This document shows, one piece after another, positions 17,986 through 27,014 of a DNA stretch of 64,000 bases (its first letter is position 1; each line of letters opens with the position of its first letter). The notes beneath the pieces are model-generated. The model worked only from the letters and a program-made list of their open reading frames with translations, was not told where the DNA came from and ran no database searches. The translations under genes and the position numbers were made by a program. Source of the DNA: Psychroflexus aurantiacus (GTDB lineage Bacteria > Bacteroidota > Bacteroidia > Flavobacteriales > Flavobacteriaceae); the NCBI RefSeq assembly GCF_010820555.1, contig NZ_JAAIKD010000001.1:62001-126000 (forward strand), in the 5' to 3' direction.

Positions 17986-19035
17986 TTAATCTTCTTCCTG
18001 CATTCCATTCCAGCCTCGCGCTTTTATTGGAATTTTGGTATTCATTCTTGAAATGAGATGAATGCCTTCACTTTGTTCTGTCATATGACCAATAACGGTC
18101 AGGTTTGGATTGGCTTTTATTTTATCAAAATCAGACTGATCGACAGTAAACAAAAGTTCATAATCTTCTCCGCCGTTGAGCACTACCGTTGTTGAGTCCA
18201 GTTCGAATTCTTCACAGGTGGAAATAGACATGGGGTCTAAAGGTAATTTATCTTCAAACACATTAGCCCCAACTTTAGAATGCTTGCATAAATGCATCAC
18301 TTCTGAAGACAAACCATCACTTATATCGATCATAGAAGTTGGTTTTACTTCCAAAGCCATCAATAATTCCACAATATCTTTTCTGGCTTCCGGCTTCAAC
18401 TGGCGTTCTACAATGTAGGTATATTTTTCAAGATCGGGTTGTGCATTAGGATTTACTTTAAAGACTTCATTCTCTCGTTGTAAGACTTTTAAACCCAGGA
18501 AAGCGCCTCCTAAATCCCCTGAAACCACCAGTAAATCATTTGGTTTTGCTCCGCTTCTGTAAGTTATATCTTCCGCCTTAGCCTGACCAATGGCAGTAAT
18601 GCTGATGGTTAAACCCTTTATGGCAGAGGTGGTATCTCCGCCTACCACATCTATATTATAAAGTTCTGCAGCAGTAGTAATACCACTGTAAAGTTCCTCC
18701 AGGGCTTCTACGGTAAACCTGTTGGAACAGGCTATGGAGACCGTGATTTGTTCAGCCTGAGCATTCATGGCATACACATCAGACAGGTTGACCATCACCG
18801 CTTTATAACCCAGGTGTTTCAGGGGCATATACGCCAGATCAAAATGGACGCCTTCCACCAAAAGATCGGTGGTGACCACGCTGTGTTTATCATGATTGAG
18901 TACAGCAGCATCATCTCCTATGCTTTTTACAGTAGAAGTATGTTTCACCTTAAAAAACTGAGTCAGGTGGTCTATTAAACCAAATTCCCCTAATTCTGAT
19001 AGTTTGGTTTTGCTGTCTTTTGTATTTTGAAACAT
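17986..19035 (-). CDS. thiL: Thiamine-monophosphate kinase
   Basis: A 349-residue kinase that phosphorylates thiamine phosphate to thiamine diphosphate with ATP. Visible family motifs are SIGDDAAV, VTTDLLVEGVHFDL, VNLSDVYAMNA, VVGGDTT and MIDISDGLSSE. The reading frame is open to 19170, but the ATG at 19035 gives the normal family length and sits 20 bases downstream of a perfect -7 box (19056-19063), which rules out the longer start. Confidence 0.94.
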   Translation of the reverse strand: MFQNTKDSKTKLSELGEFGLIDHLTQFFKVKHTSTVKSIGDDAAVLNHDKHSVVTTDLLVEGVHFDLAYMPLKHLGYKAVMVNLSDVYAMNAQAEQITVSIACSNRFTVEALEELYSGITTAAELYNIDVVGGDTTSAIKGLTISITAIGQAKAEDITYRSGAKPNDLLVVSGDLGGAFLGLKVLQRENEVFKVNPNAQPDLEKYTYIVERQLKPEARKDIVELLMALEVKPTSMIDISDGLSSEVMHLCKHSKVGANVFEDKLPLDPMSISTCEEFELDSTTVVLNGGEDYELLFTVDQSDFDKIKANPNLTVIGHMTEQSEGIHLISRMNTKIPIKARGWNGMQEED

Positions 19036-19055
19036 GTCATTTTTGTTTTGAAAGG

Positions 19056-19063
19056 CAAAGTTA
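19056..19063 (-). promoter_or_regulatory. -7 box of the thiL promoter (decides the thiL start)
   Basis: On the minus strand TAACTTTG (TAnnTTTG) is 20 bases upstream of the ATG at 19035 and lies inside the longer reading frame, so that extension is very unlikely to be translated. Confidence 0.6.
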
Positions 19064-19272
19064 CTTAAAAGGATTTGTAAAGTCCTAAACCATATCCTAA
19101 TACTAGTCTTTTCTAAGCAGCATAAATTCTTAACAAAGAAATCTTTAAAACTCAGAAGCTCATCAGGCATTCCTTCTTAGAACGTACAGAAAAAGCATAA
19201 TCCGAGAAATCACTAATGTGTTTTACATTAAAAAGTGCTTCCCAAAAGCATTACATGAGCAAATCTTTTCTT

Positions 19273-19280
19273 TATATTTG
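19273..19280 (+). promoter_or_regulatory. -7 box of the LVIVD protein gene
   Basis: TATATTTG matches TAnnTTTG and ends 9-15 bases before the two candidate TTG start codons (19290, 19296). The 5' leader would be very short. Confidence 0.5.
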
Positions 19281-19295
19281 ATTTAAATTTTGATA

Positions 19296-20711
19296 TTGAA
19301 AAAACTTTACCTTAATACCTTAGCGCTTGTCTGGAGCTTCATGGCATTTTCTCAAACGCCATGTGAAAACGGTTTTGCCGGAATCTATCCTTGTCAGGAT
19401 TACGACCTCATGTCACAGATTAGCCCAGAGGCGCTTTCTGCCAGTGAAGGGAATGATTCCTGGGGCTGGACAGATCCACAGGATGAAAAAGAATACGCCT
19501 TGATGGGTCTGGACAACGGCACTGCCTTTATAGACATCTCCGATCCAACCGCCCCGGTATATCTCGGAAAACTCCCTACCCATACTTTGTCCAGCCCCTG
19601 GAGGGATATAAAAGTATATCAAAATTATGCATTTATAGTCTCTGAAGCTTCAGGTCATGGCATGCAGGTTTTTGACCTCACCAGACTTCGAGTAGTCGCC
19701 AATGCACCGGTGATTTTTAACAGTGATGCCCATTATGATGGATTTGGAAATGCGCATAATATCGTCATTAATGAAAGTAAGGCGTATGCCTATGTCGTGG
19801 GGACTTCAACCTACAGTGGCGGTCCGCATATCGTAGATCTCAGTGACCCTCTCAATCCCGTTTTAGCGGGAGGATATGCGGGGAGTTTTTATACGCACGA
19901 CGCTCAGGTGGTCACCTATTCTGGCCCGGACACTGACTATACCGGGAGAGAAATTTTTATCGGATGTAATGAAGAGGAGGCTGTCGTTGTAGATGTGACC
20001 AATCCAGGCAATCCCGTTTTGATTTCCACAATAACCTACAGCAGTACAGGGTACCCACACCAGGGTTGGTTAACCGAAAATCAAAGGTATTTTTTCCTGG
20101 GAGATGAGCTGGATGAACTCAATTTCGGCTTGAATACCAGAACGCTCATTTTTGATTTACAGGATCTGGACAACCCCGTTCAGCACCAGGAATACCTGGG
20201 ACCAACTGCGGCGATAGATCACAATGGCTACCTTCATAATGACCTGTTCTATTTATCCAATTATACGGCCGGAATTAAGATTCTGGACGCGACAAATGTG
20301 GCTACCCAATCCATTTCAGAAGTTGGCTTTTTTGATACCTATCCTGAAAATAACAACACCAATTTCAACGGTTCCTGGAACAACTATCCGTTTTTTGAAA
20401 GCGGAAACATCGTCGTCAGTGATATCGAACGCGGGTTTTTCTTGATTAGAAAATCAGGCACTTTGAGCGCTTCTGGTTTTACCCAGGAAGATTTTTCCAT
20501 TTTTCCTAACCCGGCAAGCTCTTACGTTCAGATTAAGAACGCCTCTCAACCCATACAAAGCGTAGAATTGTTCACCTTATTAGGACAACAAGTCTATTCC
20601 AAAAAATTCAAAGGCATGCGTGACCTTACAATTAACGTTGAATCTTTTAAAGCGGGTTTATACATGCTTAGAATCAATAATTCCTTCACCAGGAAACTGA
20701 TCATCAACTAG
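19296..20711 (+). CDS. Choice-of-anchor B / LVIVD-repeat secreted protein with T9SS sorting domain
   Basis: About 471 residues, probably starting with TTG at 19296 (encoding MKKLYLNTLAL..., a good signal peptide ending at MAFSQ); TTG at 19290 adds two residues, and no ATG precedes the signal. The body has repeated LVIVD-type blades ('AFIDISDPTAPVYLGKL', 'PHIVDLSDPLNPVLAGGY', 'AVVVDVTNPGNPVLISTI'), predicted to fold as a beta-propeller. The C-terminus FSIFPNPASSYVQI... LLGQQVYS... GLYMLRI... KLIIN is a type A sorting signal. It is likely a surface or secreted protein of unknown binding role and ends 14 bases from convergent GH15. Confidence 0.85.
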   Translation: MKKLYLNTLALVWSFMAFSQTPCENGFAGIYPCQDYDLMSQISPEALSASEGNDSWGWTDPQDEKEYALMGLDNGTAFIDISDPTAPVYLGKLPTHTLSSPWRDIKVYQNYAFIVSEASGHGMQVFDLTRLRVVANAPVIFNSDAHYDGFGNAHNIVINESKAYAYVVGTSTYSGGPHIVDLSDPLNPVLAGGYAGSFYTHDAQVVTYSGPDTDYTGREIFIGCNEEEAVVVDVTNPGNPVLISTITYSSTGYPHQGWLTENQRYFFLGDELDELNFGLNTRTLIFDLQDLDNPVQHQEYLGPTAAIDHNGYLHNDLFYLSNYTAGIKILDATNVATQSISEVGFFDTYPENNNTNFNGSWNNYPFFESGNIVVSDIERGFFLIRKSGTLSASGFTQEDFSIFPNPASSYVQIKNASQPIQSVELFTLLGQQVYSKKFKGMRDLTINVESFKAGLYMLRINNSFTRKLIIN

Positions 20712-20725
20712 CATATTAAAGGCCG

Positions 20726-22498
20726 TTATTCTTCTGCCTTAGACAGGTTTATAGCCGTTTCAATTAAGGCCAGATGCGAATAAGCCTGTGGAAAATTCCC
20801 CAGTAAGCGTTTGGTTTCAAAATCGATATCTTCACTCAGCAGCCCCAGGTGATTGGAGTAACCTATCAGCCTTTCAAATTGTTGTTTTGCGTCTTTAACT
20901 TCACCAATTTTAATCAAGCTATTGATGTACCAAAACGTGCAGATGGTAAAGGATGAACTGGGCAGTCCAAAATCATCTTCGTTTTTATACCTGTAGAGAA
21001 GACCGTCGTTGGTAAGATCCCTCCCAATCGCTTTTACCGTACTCACAAACTTAGGGTCTTTAGCCTCTATAAAATCGTAGGACTCCATCAATAAGACCGA
21101 GGCATCCAGGTCTTTAGAACCATAGGATTGTGTAAAGGCCTGAACATCTTCGTTCCAGGCATTTTCCAAAATATCAGTTTTGATGGCTTGTCTTAAGATT
21201 TTCCAGCGTTCTAGTTTAGAGGTTTTCTCAAACAGTTCCGAAATTTTTATAGCCCTGTCAATCGCCACCCAGCACAAGACTTTGGAGAAGGTAAAGTGAC
21301 GATCTTCGGTCCTGAATTCCCAAATCCCCTTGTCTGCTTCCTGCCAGTGCTTGCCAACCACCCAGGCAATGCCTTTGGTAATCGTCCATAATTCTTCTTT
21401 GTTATCGGTATCCGATTTAAACTTCACCAGTTCCTGATAAATCACATCTACCAGGATCCCGTAAATATCGTTTTGTTTTTGAGCGTAAGCAGCATTACCT
21501 ATTCTCACGGGTTTAGAATCCATATAACCGGAAAGGTGCGACAAATGTTTCTCGGTAAGCTCCTTCTCTTTATTGATGCCATACATGATCTGCAGCTTCT
21601 CATTTTTATCGGGAATCAGATCAATGATGAATTGAAGATAGCGCTTGGTCATTCTCTTATGGCCCAGTTGTGAAACCACTCTCACGACCATAGACGCATC
21701 GCGGATCCAGCAGAATCTATAATCCCAGTTCCTCACCTCACCAATCGTTTCCGGCAGCGAAGTGGTTGCTGCAGCCAGAATGGCCCCGGTCTTTTCATAG
21801 CTCAGCAATTTCAAGGTCATCGCACTCCTCAAAATCATAGCATTATAACTCCGAAACTTAGGGGTGTTTTCGGTCCAGTTAAGCCAGTAAGCCAGCGTCT
21901 TTTTATAATCCAGGTTCACAGAGTCCATGCTCGGCAAATCAATTTTTTCGTTATACGACATCAGAAAAAATGTATCCTCTGTGAGTTCAATTTCTTCAGA
22001 ATTTACCACGGCTTCTTTTGAAAGCGAAGTATATAAAAACAAGGTGTCGAATTTATCGGCTTCGGTGAGCGCAACGATAAAGTCATCTTTTATGTAAATT
22101 TCGGTATTCCCTAAGGCATATTCAAGTTTGGGAGTATAGTCAATACGTAGCTTTGGAGTTCCTTTAGTCACTTTCAGATACCTGATGACTTCGGGAGGAG
22201 CATGATAAGATTTGTCTTCTTTGCGGTATCGGGGGAGAAAATCATGAACTTCAAAACTCGCATTTTCAGACCTGAATTCTGTTTTCAGAATACAGGTATT
22301 TTCTACATAAGTCTGAGTAATCGTATAAGCCCCATCCACCTTAAAAGCGAATTGACCCCCTTTTTTATCGTCGAGTAGTTTAGCAAATACAGAGGCGGAA
22401 TCAAACTCCGGCAAACAGCACCAGTCCAGGGAGCCCGAGTCCGAAATTAACGCCGCAGTTCTACAATTACCTATGATACCATAATTCAGATTATTCAT
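20726..22498 (-). CDS. Glycoside hydrolase family 15 protein (glucoamylase/trehalase-like)
   Basis: A 590-residue protein of the bacterial GH15 type: an N-terminal beta-sandwich (NLNYGIIGNCRTAALISDSGSLDWCCLPEFDS) and a C-terminal alpha/alpha barrel (SLPETIGEVRNWDYRFCWIRDASM...). Family members hydrolyse alpha-glucosidic bonds; some bacterial ones act on trehalose. The ATG at 22498 is chosen because the upstream extension begins with TTG and adds nothing conserved. It is divergent from the trehalose synthesis fusion gene, so a role in trehalose turnover is a reasonable inference. No signal peptide, so cytoplasmic. Confidence 0.92.
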   Translation of the reverse strand: MNNLNYGIIGNCRTAALISDSGSLDWCCLPEFDSASVFAKLLDDKKGGQFAFKVDGAYTITQTYVENTCILKTEFRSENASFEVHDFLPRYRKEDKSYHAPPEVIRYLKVTKGTPKLRIDYTPKLEYALGNTEIYIKDDFIVALTEADKFDTLFLYTSLSKEAVVNSEEIELTEDTFFLMSYNEKIDLPSMDSVNLDYKKTLAYWLNWTENTPKFRSYNAMILRSAMTLKLLSYEKTGAILAAATTSLPETIGEVRNWDYRFCWIRDASMVVRVVSQLGHKRMTKRYLQFIIDLIPDKNEKLQIMYGINKEKELTEKHLSHLSGYMDSKPVRIGNAAYAQKQNDIYGILVDVIYQELVKFKSDTDNKEELWTITKGIAWVVGKHWQEADKGIWEFRTEDRHFTFSKVLCWVAIDRAIKISELFEKTSKLERWKILRQAIKTDILENAWNEDVQAFTQSYGSKDLDASVLLMESYDFIEAKDPKFVSTVKAIGRDLTNDGLLYRYKNEDDFGLPSSSFTICTFWYINSLIKIGEVKDAKQQFERLIGYSNHLGLLSEDIDFETKRLLGNFPQAYSHLALIETAINLSKAEE

Positions 22499-22528
22499 CA
22501 ATTTCAAGTATTTGGAAGATTTAAATCA

Positions 22529-22536
22529 TATTTTTG
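22529..22536 (+). promoter_or_regulatory. -7 box of the trehalose synthesis gene
   Basis: TATTTTTG matches TAnnTTTG and lies 42 bases before the ATG at 22579 in the 80-bp divergent gap. A near-match for the opposite direction (TACCTTTA, plus-strand 22543-22550) faces GH15, so the gap probably holds two back-to-back promoters. Confidence 0.45.
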
Positions 22537-22578
22537 ATTGAATAAAGGTAAATAATCTGAGTAAAACAAAGCTTTCTT

Positions 22579-24786
22579 ATGAATAAAACAATAATTGTTT
22601 CCAACAGATTACCGCTTCAAGTGCGTATTGAAAATGATCAGATAGAAGTAACGCCGAGTGTGGGAGGGCTTGCGACAGGGCTGAAGTCTGTTCACACCGA
22701 AGGCAACGGCCTTTGGGTAGGCTGGTGTGGGATTACCGAGGAAGAATTAACCCCTGAGCTGGAAACCAAAATCTCGGAAGCGGTTACCAAAGCGCAATGC
22801 GTTTCGGTAAATCTTACTCAAAGGGATTTGGATCATTACTATTATGGATTTAGCAACCGTACGCTCTGGCCTTTATTTCATTATTTCATAGAATACACAG
22901 AATACAATCCGGAATCCTGGGACGTTTATAAAAGCGTGAACCAAAAGTTTGCCGACAAGGTCCTGGAACATGTGGAGGAAGGCGATAACATCTGGATTCA
23001 GGATTATCAGTTACTGCTGGTTCCCGCCATGGTAAAAGCTAAAAGACCAGATATTTCCATAGGCTTTTTCAATCACATTCCTTTTCCTTCTTATGAGATT
23101 TTCAGAACCTTTCCTAAGCGTAAAGAATTGCTGGAAGGCATGCTTGGTGCAGATCTCATCGGTTTCCATACCTATGACTATGAAAGGCATTTTTTAAGTT
23201 CGGTCAAACGAATTTTGAGCATGGATGTCAGCTTTAATAAAATCACCTACCAGAATCGGATTATAAAAGTGGACTCTTTCCCCATGGGGATCGATTATGA
23301 GAAGTTTGAAAGCGCCGCCCTGGACCACGATAAAATGGCTGAAAGTGAAAAATCTGAAATTCAAAAACGCCTGGATCAGCATTTACAGAATGAAGAAGGT
23401 ATAAAAATGATACTTTCTATCGACCGGATGGATTATACCAAAGGCATCCCCAACCGGATTAAAGCCTTTGAATATTTCCTGAGAAAATACCCGCAGTTTC
23501 AAGAGAAAATTCGACTGATCATGCTTGCGGTTCCCTCCCGATCTCAGGTGCCTCAGTACCAGAGGCTGAAACAGGAAACCGACGAACTCGTAGGCAGAAT
23601 CAATGGCGAATATTCCACCGTAAGCTGGACGCCCATCTGGTATTTTTACAGAGCTTTACCCTTCGAAAATTTAATTGACCTCTACACCTCTTCCGATGTG
23701 GCACTGATCACGCCTGTAAGGGATGGAATGAATCTGGTAGCCAAAGAATATGTAGCCACGAGAACTCGACAAGACGGGGTCCTGGTCTTAAGTGAAATGG
23801 CAGGCGCTTCCATAGAAATGAACGAAGCTCTACTCATCAATCCCTTCAATTTCGAGGAAATTGCAGACAGTATCAAGCAGGCTTTAGAAATGCCCAAAGC
23901 CGAACAAAAACAAAGAATGCAGGCCTTGCAAAATCGGGTGTCCCGATATAGTGTAAAAAAATGGGCCAGTGAATTCATGAATTCCCTCAACCAGGTCCAC
24001 AAGGTTTACAATGTCATTGAAGCTGAAAAACTTGACGAAAAGGTCAAAGCCCTTTTTAGTGAAAAACTCAGATCCGATGATAAAAAAATAATGTTTCTAG
24101 ACTACGACGGGACCTTGGTCAATTTCACAAATAATCCTCAGGATGCAAAGCCAGACAAAGAACTGTTCTCTATTTTAGAAAAGCTTCATGCTATCGCGGA
24201 CCTTAAACTGGTCCTCATCAGCGGTCGGGATAAGAAAACCCTCAACAACTGGTTTGGACATACCCCCTATACCCTGGTCTCGGATCATGGAGTTTCCGTG
24301 AGAATAGCGCAAGGAGACTGGAAAACCACCGAGCATTTAAAAACCGAGTGGATGGAAGATATTCTTCCGGTTTTGGAAACCTTTGTCGACAGAACACCGG
24401 GAACTTTGGTGGAAAAGAAGAAATATTCTCTGGCCTGGCATTATAGGAATACCGATGTAGAATTAGCAGAAAAAAGGCTGGTAGAAATTAAAACGGTACT
24501 GACGAGTTTTATTTCCAACACAGACCTTACCTTGCTCGAAGGCAATAAAGTCATCGAGATCAAAAGCAGCAAAGTGAACAAAGGGAGAGCCTGTTCCAGC
24601 CTGCTCAATCAATTCCCCTCAGAGCATGTGTTTGCCTTTGGCGATGACTGGACCGATGAATTTATGTTTGAAGAACTGCCGGAACGCTCTGAAACCGTAA
24701 AAATAGGGGTTCAGAAAACCAAAGCAAGGTATTACGTAAAGACAGTTGAGGAAGCAAGAGCCTTTTTAAAAGCAATAGCTGAATAG
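22579..24786 (+). CDS. otsA-otsB fusion: Bifunctional trehalose-6-phosphate synthase / trehalose-phosphatase
   Basis: A 735-residue fusion. Residues 1 to about 480 are a GT20 glycosyltransferase (SNRLPLQV, GGLATGL, WIQDYQLLLVPAM, SIDRMDYTKGIPNR, TPVRDGMNLVAKEY) that makes trehalose-6-phosphate from UDP-glucose and glucose-6-phosphate. Residues about 505-735 are a HAD-type phosphatase (FLDYDGTLVNF, LISGRDKKTL, FAFGDDWTDEFMF) that removes the phosphate. Both active sites look intact. Together with the divergent GH15 gene it suggests an osmolyte module. The next small gene follows after 7 bases. Confidence 0.96.
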   Translation: MNKTIIVSNRLPLQVRIENDQIEVTPSVGGLATGLKSVHTEGNGLWVGWCGITEEELTPELETKISEAVTKAQCVSVNLTQRDLDHYYYGFSNRTLWPLFHYFIEYTEYNPESWDVYKSVNQKFADKVLEHVEEGDNIWIQDYQLLLVPAMVKAKRPDISIGFFNHIPFPSYEIFRTFPKRKELLEGMLGADLIGFHTYDYERHFLSSVKRILSMDVSFNKITYQNRIIKVDSFPMGIDYEKFESAALDHDKMAESEKSEIQKRLDQHLQNEEGIKMILSIDRMDYTKGIPNRIKAFEYFLRKYPQFQEKIRLIMLAVPSRSQVPQYQRLKQETDELVGRINGEYSTVSWTPIWYFYRALPFENLIDLYTSSDVALITPVRDGMNLVAKEYVATRTRQDGVLVLSEMAGASIEMNEALLINPFNFEEIADSIKQALEMPKAEQKQRMQALQNRVSRYSVKKWASEFMNSLNQVHKVYNVIEAEKLDEKVKALFSEKLRSDDKKIMFLDYDGTLVNFTNNPQDAKPDKELFSILEKLHAIADLKLVLISGRDKKTLNNWFGHTPYTLVSDHGVSVRIAQGDWKTTEHLKTEWMEDILPVLETFVDRTPGTLVEKKKYSLAWHYRNTDVELAEKRLVEIKTVLTSFISNTDLTLLEGNKVIEIKSSKVNKGRACSSLLNQFPSEHVFAFGDDWTDEFMFEELPERSETVKIGVQKTKARYYVKTVEEARAFLKAIAE

Positions 24787-24793
24787 AAATTTA

Positions 24794-25033
24794 ATGAGCA
24801 GACAAATCAAATTGATCTGGGACTTCCGAGGTCCCAACGCAGAGAAAACAGCAGAACATCATGAAATTCACCTCCGGGATTTCCTGAAGATGAATGCCAT
24901 GACAGATCAGCTTACCGGCATTGAGCAAGTGAATGACTACCATCATTTTGCGTTTCTCGTCGTGGAGGAAGTGCAGATGAAAGACCTAAGAGACCGCTTA
25001 AAACCGCATCGCGGACAGGTGTATTCAGGCTGA
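24794..25033 (+). CDS. Small conserved hypothetical protein
   Basis: A 79-residue hydrophilic protein with no signal peptide or membrane segment. It starts 7 bases after the otsAB stop, so it is likely co-transcribed. The pattern IWDFRGPNAEKTAEHHEIHL, with several His and acidic residues, could suit metal binding, but no family is recognised. Its position suggests a link with trehalose metabolism or its control (inference). Confidence 0.7.
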   Translation: MSRQIKLIWDFRGPNAEKTAEHHEIHLRDFLKMNAMTDQLTGIEQVNDYHHFAFLVVEEVQMKDLRDRLKPHRGQVYSG

Positions 25034-25127
25034 GGCCAGATCAAACAAATTACCCCGATGCGTATGCACCGGGGTAGCTGTGGGCTTAGGCTTATCGACT
25101 AAGTTTGGTTAATCAAAGTACCTGCTC

Positions 25128-25241
25128 CTAGGTTTTATTTTTCTGCTGCTTTACATACTTCAAGGCAGCGTCCAGCACCTCGTCTTTACCATTTTGCAAA
25201 CCTTCTAAAGTGAGTTTTACTTCAACATCAGAAGAAAATGC
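25128..25241 (-). pseudogene. C-terminal tail of a lost gene
   Basis: A 37-codon open stretch on the minus strand, ending in TAG at 25128-25130, reads as a typical charged C-terminal tail (…DVEVKLTLEGLQNGKDEVLDA…). It has no start codon and is cut by an in-frame TGA at 25242-25244, just where the transposase remnant on the other strand begins. The parent family is not identified. Best explained as the 3' remnant of a gene broken by an insertion sequence. Confidence 0.45.
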
Positions 25242-25440
25242 TCACCTAGAAGCTTATCACAGTATTTTTTTTTTAAAAAAAGAAGTGTTCAATCAATTAG
25301 AATACAGAACCTTTGGAGATATCGAAAAAACTTAAAAGAATATGTCCAATTTTATAACCAGGAAATTGAGCAGGATAACTACGGTGGAAAAATGGAATGA
25401 TGTAACGCATGTCATTCTAAATCATAAAAAAACAGCGTAA
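25228..25440 (+). pseudogene. IS3-type transposase C-terminal remnant
   Basis: The frame from 25228 reads SEENAHLEAYHSI…, then KKEVFNQLEYRTFGDIEKT, then a stop. Restoring one base near 25335 continues it as LKEYVQFYN, and a second shift gives TRKLSRITTVEKWNDVTH with a natural stop (TAA 25438-25440). NAHxEAxHS, the EYRTF block and the FYN…R…TPxxKWN ending are typical of the rve catalytic domain C-terminus in IS3-family transposases. At least two frameshifts and loss of the N-terminal two thirds make it inactive. The expanded T/A run at 25265-25280 is another sign of decay. Confidence 0.7.
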
Positions 25441-26068
25441 ATTAATCCATAATAGAAGAGTTATAATCTATATTAGTCGAATAGAAAATAAGAAATAATT
25501 TGGTCAGTTGCATTTATAACTTGAACATAGAGGGTCAAAAGGCAAAAAAATAAAATGCGATAGTGATACCCCAAATTTTGTGAGATATAGATATTAAAGG
25601 CTAGAAACCTTAGCCTATGCCTGTATTGAAAATGATGGCAAGTGCAAAGTAAAATCCTAATCAAAGGATCTGGGTTTTATATTTTTAATTAATAAGGAAA
25701 GAAACACCAAAGAAAAAACAGTGTATAAAATTGAAAAGTAAACTTAAAAGTTAACATCGATAAACACTGTTACAACTTATATCAAGATGTTTTAAATAAA
25801 TCCTCTTAAAACACCAAAAAGATAAAGCAAATAAATAATGAATAAGCTAAAAACTAAATATAGCTTTTATAATATATGACCATTTAAATTCTATTCTTTT
25901 TATCCATAAATGGTAAGCTTTATTTAAAACCGTTGTAAACGGCTAAATACTCCAAATAACCCCCACAAGTTCAGGTATAGTGAGCTTTAAATAAAAAAAT
26001 AGACAAATAGTGTCAATGATTTTAGTAACCTAATAATTATTAGCTCCTTTGTCTTAAACAATGAAATA
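25441..26068. other. AT-rich intergenic region
   Basis: 628 bases between the transposase remnant and the WYL-type regulator. It is clearly richer in A and T than the flanking core genes. Short reading frames here look like chance. No clear -7 box, terminator or tRNA is seen. Probably leftover mobile-element DNA plus the regulator's leader. Confidence 0.5.
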
Positions 26069-26929
26069 TTGAGTAATCAAAATAAACTTTATCGCTTATT
26101 AAGATTAATAGCACTCCTTAAACAGGAGCCCCCAAAGTCTATTAACTACATAGCAGAATTTTTGGAGTGCTCTTCAAGAACGGTTTATAGATATCTGGAA
26201 TTGTTGGAAAGTGTCGGTTTCATTATTAAAGTAAATAGATTCAAGAAATATAGCATTCAGGACACTCAATTACTTTCTAATTCTCATTTAAATAAAGAGG
26301 AATTTGATTTTCTAAAAAAATTGTTACAAACCTCGGGTAGATTCAATAAGATTTCAAAATCTATTTTACACAAACTTAGCCTGAATACAGATAAACAATT
26401 AATCAATAATGATATTTATGATGCTAATCATTCTATCACTATTAACCAGATTAATGAAGCTATTGAAAATAACAAGCAGATTGTTATTAAGGAATACGAG
26501 ACCATCAATTCGCAAAATAATTCTTACACGCTTATAGAACCTATTAAACTAACTGAAAATTATAGATTGCTTTGTGCATTTGAAATTGGAAATCAAAAAA
26601 ACACGTTTTTCAATCTTAAAAAGATTGGAAATATCATTATTACTGAACAAGAGCAGAAGTACAAATCCCTTCATGAATGTTCTACACCAGATGCATTTGG
26701 AGTTGTTAAAAAGTCTGAGAGCTTTGAAGTCAATTTACAGCTTAATTTAAAAGCAAAGTCACTCTTGGTTCAGGAATATCCTTTAACAAAGCCTTTACTG
26801 AAAAATATTGATGGAAATAATTTTTTATTTTCTACCACGGTTTACAGTCTTAAACCCTTAAAACAGTTTTATAACAATCTAAAAAATGATATAAAAATAC
26901 TGGAAAACACTAGTCATGAATTTGATTAG
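26069..26929 (+). CDS. HTH/WYL-type transcriptional regulator
   Basis: A 286-residue protein. Residues 1-60 are a winged helix-turn-helix (LYRLLRLIALLKQEPPKSINYIAEFLECSSRTVYRYLELLESVGF). The middle (about 125-205) resembles a divergent WYL ligand-sensing domain, lacking the literal Trp-Tyr-Leu, and the end (about 218-280) resembles the C-terminal WCX extension (VNLQLNLKAKSLLVQEYP...FLFSTTVYSLKPLKQFYNNL). Such regulators bind nucleotide-like ligands and often control DNA-repair or anti-phage genes. No target operon lies beside it. The start is TTG: the only nearby ATG (26061) is out of frame. Base composition is more AT-rich than its neighbours, suggesting acquisition. Confidence 0.72.
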   Translation: MSNQNKLYRLLRLIALLKQEPPKSINYIAEFLECSSRTVYRYLELLESVGFIIKVNRFKKYSIQDTQLLSNSHLNKEEFDFLKKLLQTSGRFNKISKSILHKLSLNTDKQLINNDIYDANHSITINQINEAIENNKQIVIKEYETINSQNNSYTLIEPIKLTENYRLLCAFEIGNQKNTFFNLKKIGNIIITEQEQKYKSLHECSTPDAFGVVKKSESFEVNLQLNLKAKSLLVQEYPLTKPLLKNIDGNNFLFSTTVYSLKPLKQFYNNLKNDIKILENTSHEFD

Positions 26930-26969
26930 TTCCTCTAGTGATAAACGCTTTATTTGTTGCTTCATCCTG

Positions 26970-27001
26970 GGTCCTGGGTTTTCGTTCAGGGCCTTTTTTT
27001 T
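26970..27001 (+). terminator. Terminator of the WYL-type regulator gene
   Basis: A stem GGTCCTG (26970-26976) / CAGGGCC (26987-26993), with one G-U pair and a 10-base loop, is followed by eight T's. It lies 41 bases after the stop codon. Confidence 0.8.
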
Positions 27002-27014
27002 GATTAAACCCCAA

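Noticed and set aside
19036-19170. N-terminal extension of thiL
   Set aside because: The thiL promoter -7 box (19056-19063) lies inside it and the extension has no family similarity.
25473-25664. A 63-codon minus-strand frame in the AT-rich gap
   Set aside because: Composition-driven (Phe/Ile/Tyr/His-rich), no promoter box and no recognisable pattern.
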